DNA from: Paracoccus sp. PAMC 22219
Lineage (GTDB): Bacteria; Pseudomonadota; Alphaproteobacteria; Rhodobacterales; Rhodobacteraceae
NCBI RefSeq assembly: GCF_000787695.1
Contig: NZ_BBPH01000120.1
Location: 1-32,816, forward strand
Direction of reading: 5' to 3'
DNA: 32,816 nucleotides
A model generated the notes under the pieces. That model was given only the letters and a program-made list of their open reading frames with translations, was not told where the DNA came from and made no database searches. Positions within the stretch are counted from its first letter, which is position 1. Every line of letters begins with the position of its first letter. The translations under genes were made by a program, and so were the position numbers. Positions 26,449 through 32,816 of this stretch are shown one piece after another.

Positions 26449-26596
26449 CAGTTCCCCGCAACCCTTGCGAGAAAGTTAACGACGCCGCGCGATAGGTTTT
26501 GACGCCTGATCAGGCAAAAGGTTAATGCAAGATTGTCCGGACGGGGCAATTTTGTGCATCGTTATCCGGACATGGTATTTGTCATAGGGTTTGACG

Positions 26597-27825
26597 ATGG
26601 CACAGATTTACGCCTTTCGCAGTTTCGACCAATTGAATTTCGACCTCAGCCCCATTCATTTCAACGCGATAGGCGCCGAGTTCCAGAACGACAGCTTCAC
26701 CCAGAACCGCGGTCGTGTGATCGAGGACCTGCTGGTCGTGGCCTATGAGGAGCGTGGCGACTTCTATGGAATCGGCTTCGGAGGCACCGGGTTCCGGTCC
26801 GACGGCAGCCGGATCACCGGCGGCAACGTGACGCTGATCTCTCAGGTCTCCAGCGACGGGTTCGGCTATGAACCGACTTGGGAGGTCGACCGGATCAGCA
26901 TTCCGCTGGCAGACCTCTATGACGCGATGACGACGCGCAGCACCGTGGATGACCAGCGTCTGGTCTCGCGGGCGCTGTCGGGCAACGATGTCTTCACCCT
27001 CAGCTTCGAAGACGACCGCGCGTTTGGCATGGCGGGCAACGATACCCTGTACGGCAATGGCGGCAACGACATCCTGGGCGGTGGCGTGGGCAACGACATG
27101 CTGTTCGGAGGCTCGGGGTCCGACCGGCTGCAGGTCGACGCGGGCAACGACCTGATCGACGGCGGGGCCGGCATCGACACCGTCGTGCTGCAGGGCGCCC
27201 AAGGCGGCCGCATCGACCTGGCGCTGACCGGGCGGCAGGACACCCGCCACGGCCTGGACACCATCCGCGGGGTCGAGAATGCCGATGGCGGCGCAGGCAA
27301 CGACACGCTGTTGGGCAACGCGCAGGGCAACCTGCTGCGCGGCAATGCGGGCAACGACTGGCTGGAAGGCCGCGCGGGCAACGACGCGCTGGAGGGCGGT
27401 TTCGGCAACGACCGTCTGCATGGCGGGCTGGGTGCGGACCGTCTGGCCGGCGGTCAGGGCAACGACACGCTGATCGGCGGACAGGGCGCGGACCTGCTGG
27501 CCGGGGGTGCGGGGCGGACACGTTCGTCTTCGGCGGGCTGGCCGACAGCCAGGGCAGCCAGACCGACCTGATCATCGATTTCCAGCGCGGCAGCGACCGG
27601 ATCAACCTGTCGGGCATCGACGCGGACTGGCTGACCCCCGGGAATCAGGCGTTCCAGATGACCGATGGTTTCGAACCCGGTCAGGGCGCGCAGCTGATGG
27701 TTCAGTACGTGCCGCAGACCAACGTGACGCGCGTGGTGATGGACGTGAACGGCGATGGCCGTGCCGATGGGCTGATCCGCCTGTCCGGCCAGATCTCCCT
27801 GACCGAGGCGGATTTCATTCTGTGA
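26597..27825 (+). CDS. RTX-type calcium-binding exported protein, frameshifted as given
   Basis: Begins MAQIYAFRSFDQLNFDLSPI with no signal peptide. After a non-repeat N-terminal domain of about 140 residues it has roughly ten RTX nonapeptides (for example GNDTLYGNGGNDILGGGVGND and GGQGNDTLIGGQGAD, spread over about residues 145-310). One G is missing in the run at 27511-27514; restoring it continues as DTFVFGGLADSQGSQTDLIIDFQRGSDRINLSGID, the serralysin-type C-terminal secretion region, for 409 residues. Calcium folds such repeats outside the cell after type I secretion. No protease motif is seen, and no type I secretion genes are adjacent. Function is unknown. It borders degenerate, IS-containing DNA. 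Confidence 0.8.
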
Positions 27826-29150
27826 CGTGACGGTCTGGGGCGCGAGGGAGAACAAGCCTTCAGTTGCGACGGTGCTCTGGTGACGGATCGAGGCGTGGCT
27901 GTGGCACGGGCCGCCCTTGATCCGGACCTGTCCGAGATGTCGGCTTGCGCAGTTGATTGAGGAAGCTAACGGCAACCCATGCTGCGGCCTTTTCCTGGAA
28001 CGGGCAGGTCCGCAACCTGGCCAGGATCGCAGCCCTGATGAAAGACGTTTTCGGGCTTCAGACGGAGCGTGACATTCGCAAGACGGGTGAGGCCATGATC
28101 CGCCATTGGTCGGAGGACAACAGTCTGCGGCTGATTTCGTGCGCGATGTGACACAAGGTTCGCCTTTGTTGCCATGTACCGTCCCACCTGGTCGGTCGGC
28201 CTTACGAGACGCAGTTGGGTTTGCGCTCCGGCCTCCACGCCGGGCCGCGCGGCCAGCACCCAATGATGGCAAGCGGATCACGGCGACCATGACGCGTTTT
28301 TAGGCCAGAGATCGCACCTATGGTTCGCGCGTAGGCGGGATGTTCCGGAGGAGGGACAGGTCTGCAGCGGACCCTGCGGCTGATGCGATGCAATGCCTTG
28401 GGGGGCAGGCCCCCCGGCGCCGTGGTAATTCCAGGGACGATGGGGACGCTTCCTCATTGCAGACATCAAGGCGGTGAACGTCACCGATTCAGGTGAATCG
28501 GCGAGGCTTGACCGGGACTTTCAGGCAGAGCGGCCGACCGAACGTAGCTGGCTGATTTACCGTCATCCGAACCGCCGAGGGCTGTTGACCTGCCCGCGCT
28601 GGTTTCTCGTTCGTCACGAGAGTCTGCCGGTTTAAGATTGATAATCGGCGGATGGATCAGGGCAAGCGTCCGGCGCGCCTCCAGTCGCTTCTGGTTTCCG
28701 AACGAGGAGTGCGGCCTGACATCGGTGTCGTCGTAGCGCCAGAGAGTGATTTTGCGGGGCGCATTGTCCAAGGTGTCTAAGGTCTCGTTTGGGTAACCGT
28801 ACATGATCACCGTCGCGCAGGCTGCCTTTCCAGGACTCGATGAAGGCATTTTGCTGCGGCTTGCCGGGATCGCTCCATTAAGGGCAGGGCGAGAGTTGGA
28901 TCTGGTCTTTGCATCAGGATATGTGCCTCCACGTCCTGCAAGATTGTGGCGTTTGACCCGGTCTGTCGAAAAGGAACGCGTATCCATCCGATGACATCGC
29001 GATGGATTTCCGCTTCGTCACTGGCAGGAAAGCTTCGTCTGAAGGACCGGCCGCGCTGATCGCCCGCCGATATCCCGATTTCGCGAAAGACGGCGCCGAA
29101 TGCTGAGCCGCCAGCAGGTGCCACACACCGTGACCTTGCCGACCAGCGCA
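27826..29150. other. Degenerate, gene-poor region between the RTX gene and pstS
   Basis: No intact gene can be supported in about 1.3 kb. GC content looks lower than in the flanks, and short frames lack ribosome-binding sites and coherent codon use. A frame at 27957-28151 (plus) is open for 64 codons, starting with TTG, but I recognise nothing in it. A perfect GC palindrome GGGGGGCAGGCCCCCC lies at 28400-28415. A transposase remnant is listed separately. The region looks like an old landing site of mobile DNA. Confidence 0.6.
28655..28872 (-). pseudogene. IS3-family transposase (OrfB) C-terminal remnant
   Basis: Minus-strand fragments in two frames match the end of IS3-family integrases: PGKPQQNAFIESWKGSLRD (about 28815-28872), then NETLDTLDNAPRKITLWRY and DVRPHSSFGNQKRLEARRT to about 28660. 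The typical order QNAFIES..LRD..NETL..VRPHSSLGNQ is kept, but a frameshift splits it, several conserved residues have changed and the upstream DDE core is not recognisable. No terminal inverted repeats were found. It is a decayed insertion, unlike the single-base breaks elsewhere in the window. Confidence 0.7.
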
Positions 29151-29156
29151 TTTCCA

Positions 29157-29207
29157 TTGTCATGCAACGGTCACAATTCGTCACTATTAGTGTCATGAGC
29201 CTGTAGT
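29157..29207 (+). promoter_or_regulatory. PHO boxes and promoter of the pst operon
   Basis: TTGTCAT-GCAA-CGGTCAC (29157-29174) matches the PhoB box layout of two 7-base repeats spaced by 4. Ten bases later TATTAG (29185-29190) is placed as a -10 element, the usual arrangement for PhoB-activated promoters. A second, weaker box GTGTCAT-GAGC-CTGTAGT lies at 29190-29207, and an extra GTCAC at 29080+100 (29180-29184) falls between. Phosphate-starvation induction of pstS is expected. Confidence 0.65.
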
Positions 29208-29245
29208 AACAGTCGCTGGCAAGCTCACTCCACAGGAGAAGACAT

Positions 29246-30277
29246 ATGACATATTCAGGCTTTGCCGCCACTGCGCTGTCCGTGATCGCCCTGACCGCAT
29301 CCGGCGCTGCCGCGCAGTCGCGTGATCAGGTCCAGGTTGCCGGTTCGTCGACGGTGCTGCCCTATGCCACCATCGTGGCCGAGCTGTTCGGCGAGAACTT
29401 CGACTTCGGCAGCCCGGTCATCGAATCCGGCGGGTCGTCGACGGGTCTGCGCCGCTTCTGCGAAGGCGTGGGCGAGAACACCATCGATGTCGCCAATTCC
29501 AGCCGCGAGATCCGCGAAACCGAAGTGGCGGAATGCGCCGCCAACGGCGTGACCGACATCATGGAAGTGCGCATCGGCTATGACGGCATCGTCTTTGCCA
29601 GCGCGCAGTCCGGCAACAGCTTTGCGTTCACGCCGTCCGACTGGTTCAACGCGCTGTCGGCCAAGGTCGTGCGCGACGGCGCCGTCGTCGACAACACCGC
29701 GGCCAACTGGTCCGAGGTGAACCCCGCCCTGGCCGACCAGGAAATCCTGGCCTTCGTGCCCGGCACCCGTCACGGCACCCGCGAAGTGTTCGACGAAAAG
29801 GTGATCCTGCAGGGCTGCGAGGACACCGGCGCGATGGAGGTCTTCACAGCCGAGATGGGCGAGGAAGAGGCCGAGGCCGCCTGCATGACCCTGCGCACCG
29901 ACGGTCGTTCGGTCGACATCGACGGCGACTATACCGAGACGCTGGCCCGCATCGGGTCGTCGCCCAACGGCATCGGCGTGTTCGGCCTGTCCTTCTACGA
30001 GAACAACACGGACACGCTGCAGGTCGCGACCATGGGTGGCGTCACCCCCTCGACCGAGACGATCGCGTCGGGCGAATACCCGGTGTCGCGTCCGCTGTTC
30101 ATCTACGTCAAGAAGGCGCATATCGGCGTCATTCCGGGCGTCAAGGAATTCGCGGAGTTCTTCGTTTCCGATGCCATCGCCGGTCCCGACGGCCCGCTGG
30201 CAGCCTATGGCCTGGTGTCGGACCCGGAGCTGGCATCCGTCCAGCAGGCCGTGGCCGATGAAGTGACCATGCAGTGA
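29246..30277 (+). CDS. pstS: Phosphate ABC transporter substrate-binding protein PstS
   Basis: 343 residues starting MTYSGFAATALSVIALTASGAAAQ, a signal peptide, so periplasmic. AGGAGAAG precedes the ATG at 29246. Phosphate-binding segments include VAGSSTVLPYATIVAELF, ESGGSSTGLRRFCEG and DVANSSREIRETE, and later PGTRHGTREVFDEKVI. It is the long PstS form (like that next to PstCA in many Rhodobacteraceae). First gene of pstS-pstC-pstA under the PHO boxes, and a 12-bp hairpin follows its stop. Confidence 0.95.
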   Translation: MTYSGFAATALSVIALTASGAAAQSRDQVQVAGSSTVLPYATIVAELFGENFDFGSPVIESGGSSTGLRRFCEGVGENTIDVANSSREIRETEVAECAANGVTDIMEVRIGYDGIVFASAQSGNSFAFTPSDWFNALSAKVVRDGAVVDNTAANWSEVNPALADQEILAFVPGTRHGTREVFDEKVILQGCEDTGAMEVFTAEMGEEEAEAACMTLRTDGRSVDIDGDYTETLARIGSSPNGIGVFGLSFYENNTDTLQVATMGGVTPSTETIASGEYPVSRPLFIYVKKAHIGVIPGVKEFAEFFVSDAIAGPDGPLAAYGLVSDPELASVQQAVADEVTMQ

Positions 30278-30285
30278 TGACAAGC

Positions 30286-30315
30286 CGGACCGGCGCGGAT
30301 CCACGCGCCGGTCCG
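30286..30315 (+). terminator. Intercistronic hairpin between pstS and pstC
   Basis: A perfect 12-bp stem (30286-30297 with 30304-30315) with a 6-base loop lies 8 bases after the pstS stop. No T-run follows. It would favour more PstS than permease, as the aglE-aglF hairpin would for its binding protein. Confidence 0.6.
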
Positions 30316-30378
30316 ACCTTCCTGTTTCGCTGCTGAAGAAGCCGTCACCTTTCCCGTCGCCATTTCCGAGGTTCCCTG

Positions 30379-31584
30379 ATGCCAATGTCCTGGGCCCTGC
30401 TGGCCGCCATGCTGCTGGCGACGGCCGGATTTTACATCGGACGCAGCCGCGCCTATTCGGCGGGCGGCAGCGATGTCCGAAACCTGCACAGCCGTCCGAC
30501 ATATCACGGCTTTAGCGTGGCGCTGTCCGTGGTGCTGCCCGCCCTGATCGTCCTGGTGCTGGCCTCGGGGCTGCGCATGTCGGGCGTGATCCCTGCCACC
30601 TCGAATGCGGTTGCCGGTCTGCTTGCACTGGGTGCGTCGGTCGCGGGGCTGGGATGGGCGATGACCCGGATCGATGGCAGCTTTCGTGCGCGAAACTCTG
30701 TCGAACGGATGGTCCTGGGGCTGATGATCTTCTGCTCGATGATCGCCATCGCCACCACGCTTGGCATCATCCTGTCGCTGATCTTCGAAACCATCAGCTT
30801 CTTTCGGCAGTACAGCCTGACGGAATTCTTCTTCGGGACGACGTGGTCGCCACGGTTCGAGGGGAATTCGCGCCTGGGCATGCTGCCGCTGCTGTGGGGA
30901 ACGCTGTATATCAGCTTCATCGCACTGCTGGTGGCGGTGCCCATCGGCCTGCTGGCGGCGATCTATCTGTCGGAATATGCCAGCCCCCGCCTGCGCAGCA
31001 TCGCCAAGCCCGCGGTCGAGGTTCTGGCCGGCATCCCCACCATCGTCTATGGCCTGTTCGCGCTGGTGACGGTGGGGCCGATGCTGCGCGACTGGATCGC
31101 GCAACCCCTGGGCCTTGGCAATTCCGGGTCGTCGGTGATGACCGCGGGGCTGGTCATGGGGATCATGCTGATCCCGTTCGTCAGCTCTCTGTCCGACGAC
31201 ATCATCAACGCGGTGCCGCAAAGCCTGCGTGACGGGGCCCTGGGCCTGGGGTCCACCCCGTCCGAAACCGTGCGCAGCGTCGTGCTGCCCGCCGCCCTGC
31301 CGGGCATCGTGGGCGCCATCCTTCTGGCGGCCAGCCGCGCCATCGGCGAGACGATGATCGTGGTGCTGGGCGCCGGTGCCGCCGCCACGATCAGCGGCAA
31401 CCCCTTCGAGGCGATGACCACCATCACGGTCAAGATCGTCAGCCAGCTGACCGGCGACAACGACTTTTCCTCGCCCGAGACGCTGGTGGCCTTTGCTCTG
31501 GGCCTGACGCTGTTCGTCATCACCCTGGCCCTGAACGTCATCGCGCTTATCATCGTGCGCAAGTATCGCGAGCAGTACGAATGA
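30379..31584 (+). CDS. pstC: Phosphate ABC transporter permease PstC
   Basis: 401 residues, a membrane permease for phosphate import. An N-terminal extension with two or three extra membrane segments (WALLAAMLLATAGFYIGRS, FSVALSVVLPALIVLVLASGL and another) precedes the six-helix core. Core landmarks are LGMLPLLWGTLYISFIALLVAVPIG, EVLAGIPTIVYGLFA, the EAA-like SLRDGALGLGSTPSETVRSVVLPAALPGI and ASRAIGETMIVVL. The ATG at 30379 was taken; another in frame lies 6 bases on. The stop overlaps the pstA start by 4 bases (ATGA). The extension is typical of the larger PstC form in alphaproteobacteria. Confidence 0.93.
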   Translation: MPMSWALLAAMLLATAGFYIGRSRAYSAGGSDVRNLHSRPTYHGFSVALSVVLPALIVLVLASGLRMSGVIPATSNAVAGLLALGASVAGLGWAMTRIDGSFRARNSVERMVLGLMIFCSMIAIATTLGIILSLIFETISFFRQYSLTEFFFGTTWSPRFEGNSRLGMLPLLWGTLYISFIALLVAVPIGLLAAIYLSEYASPRLRSIAKPAVEVLAGIPTIVYGLFALVTVGPMLRDWIAQPLGLGNSGSSVMTAGLVMGIMLIPFVSSLSDDIINAVPQSLRDGALGLGSTPSETVRSVVLPAALPGIVGAILLAASRAIGETMIVVLGAGAAATISGNPFEAMTTITVKIVSQLTGDNDFSSPETLVAFALGLTLFVITLALNVIALIIVRKYREQYE

Positions 31585-32816
31585 CCGATCATCCCCGCGC
31601 CCCCGCCACCAAATCCCTGTATGTCCAGGACGCGCGCACCCGCCGCCGCAACGCCGCCGAGAAACGGTTCCGCGCCTATGGCCTGACGGCCATCGCACTG
31701 GCCTGCGCGATGCTGGCGGTGCTGGTCTTCACCATCGTCCGCGACGGGTCCAGCGCGTTCCGCCAGACCTATCTGTCGATCCCCGTGGCGCTGGACGCGC
31801 AGATCCTGGACCCTGACGGCAACCGCGACCCGGCAGAGATGGCGGGGGTTCTGACCCTGTCCTATGGGCAGGTGCTGGACCGCGCGCTGGACGCGGCGGT
31901 GTCCGGGCTGAACCTGCAGATCGACGGGTTGGAAAGTGGCGATGTCGACGGCCTGATCTCGCGGGACGCGTCGGCGCAGCTGCGCAACCGCGTGCTGGCA
32001 GAGCCGGAGCTGGTCGGGCAGGTCGTCGACGTGAACGTCCTGGTGAACGGCCGGATCGACGGATACTTCAAGGGCCGCGTCACGGCCGAAACCGCGGCGC
32101 GCGACAGCAACGTATCCCCCCAGCAGCTGCTGCTGGCGCAGGCGCTGGCCGACAACGGCACGCTTGTCACGCGGTTCAACTGGGGCTTCCTGACGCTGCC
32201 GGACGCGTCCGACCAGCGCCCCGAGGCCGCGGGCGTCGGCGTGGCGATCCTGGGGTCCCTCTACATGATGCTGGTGGTGCTGGTGCTGGCGGTTCCGATC
32301 GGAGTCGGCGCCTCCATCTATCTTCAGGAATTCGCGCCCAAGAACCGGTGGACGGACATGATCGAGGTGAACATCGCGAACCTCGCGGCGGTGCCGTCGA
32401 TCGTGTTCGGGATCCTGGGCCTGGCGGTGTTCATCAACTTTGCGGGTCTGCCGGCATCGGCACCCATCGTGGGTGGTCTGGTGCTGACCCTGATGACCCT
32501 GCCCACGATCATCATCGCGACACGGGCGGCGCTGCAATCCGTGCCTCCCTCGATCCGCGACGCGGCGCTTGGGGTTGGCGCGTCCCGCATGCAGACGGTG
32601 CTCCACCACGTCCTGCCGCTGGCGATGCCCGGCATTCTGACCGGGACGATCCTGGGCCTGGCGCAGGCCTTGGGAGAGACCGCGCCGCTGCTGCTGATCG
32701 GGATGGTGGCGTTTGTCCGCGAATATCCCGGAGCCCCGCCCGAAGGTCTGTTCGATCCGGCATCGGCGCTGCCGGTCCAGGTCTACAACTGGACGCAGCG
32801 GAGCGATCCTGCGTTT
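31581..32816 (+). CDS. pstA: Phosphate ABC transporter permease PstA (cut by window edge)
   Basis: The frame opens with ATG at 31581, overlapping the pstC stop, and is still open at 32816 (412 codons). The first membrane segment is LTAIALACAMLAVLVFTIV (about residues 36-54). It is followed by a very long extracytoplasmic stretch of about 160 residues before the core helices (GVAILGSLYMMLVVLVLAVPIGVGASIYL). Then come VPSIVFGILGLAVF, the EAA-like SIRDAALGVGASRMQTVLHHVLPLAMPGI and LAQALGETAPLLLIGM, all PstA-like. Second half of the phosphate channel with PstC; pstB and phoU presumably follow outside the window. Confidence 0.92.
   Translation, partial: MTDHPRAPATKSLYVQDARTRRRNAAEKRFRAYGLTAIALACAMLAVLVFTIVRDGSSAFRQTYLSIPVALDAQILDPDGNRDPAEMAGVLTLSYGQVLDRALDAAVSGLNLQIDGLESGDVDGLISRDASAQLRNRVLAEPELVGQVVDVNVLVNGRIDGYFKGRVTAETAARDSNVSPQQLLLAQALADNGTLVTRFNWGFLTLPDASDQRPEAAGVGVAILGSLYMMLVVLVLAVPIGVGASIYLQEFAPKNRWTDMIEVNIANLAAVPSIVFGILGLAVFINFAGLPASAPIVGGLVLTLMTLPTIIIATRAALQSVPPSIRDAALGVGASRMQTVLHHVLPLAMPGILTGTILGLAQALGETAPLLLIGMVAFVREYPGAPPEGLFDPASALPVQVYNWTQRSDPAF

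Noticed and set aside
27957..28151. 64-codon plus-strand open frame
   Set aside because: TTG start, no ribosome-binding site, no recognised family, lies in degenerate DNA.
28400..28415. GGGGGGCAGGCCCCCC palindrome as a terminator
   Set aside because: No gene ends nearby and no T-run follows; recorded only as part of the degenerate region.

Overview
The window looks like a chromosomal segment of a high-GC alphaproteobacterium of the Rhodobacteraceae, most likely Paracoccus or a close relative. This rests on the order dnaA / rpsT / enoyl-CoA hydratase / mutM / ubiE / ubiB, an aglEFGAK alpha-glucoside operon, a PQQ cluster with quinoprotein-relay proteins, and three GANTC (CcrM-type) sites beside dnaA. 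No genome comparison was possible, so genus is an inference.

Layout. 1-869: the 5' end of dnaA (minus strand) and a 546-base intergenic stretch with DnaA-box-like sites and a 22% GC block, a candidate replication origin. 870-5347: housekeeping genes rpsT, an enoyl-CoA hydratase and mutM on the minus strand, diverging from ubiE-ubiB on the plus strand. 5352-13689 (all minus): pqqABCDE followed by a SoxYZ-like carrier, then a LuxR-type response regulator, a FIST-domain protein resembling the nitric-oxide sensor NosP, a soluble hybrid histidine kinase resembling NahK/ErcS', and two unrecognised exported proteins. 13836-14894 (plus): a metallo-hydrolase of the quinoprotein relay system, divergent from pqqA. 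14982-21305 (plus): alpha-glucoside ABC transporter and alpha-glucosidase. 21384-23996: a GAF/Fis-type regulator and an AcoD/ExaC-like aldehyde dehydrogenase. 24079-26448: topoisomerase IB, a DUF779 protein and a type-2 ArgC. 26597-27825: an RTX-type calcium-binding exported protein. 27826-29150: degenerate DNA with an IS3-family transposase remnant. 29157-32816: PHO boxes and pstS-pstC-pstA, the last cut by the window edge.

How it fits together. The PQQ genes, relay proteins, response regulator/kinase and aldehyde dehydrogenase together suggest periplasmic alcohol oxidation by a PQQ enzyme that is not encoded here, followed by aldehyde oxidation in the cytoplasm. The most interesting part is the three-gene set response regulator / NosP-like sensor / NahK-like kinase next to PQQ synthesis. 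It suggests that nitric oxide may control quinoprotein metabolism.

Caution. Six otherwise well-conserved genes are broken by seven single-base losses, all in G/C-rich contexts and all of the same sign. I read these as probable consensus sequence errors, not seven mutations, and give each gene its repaired span.
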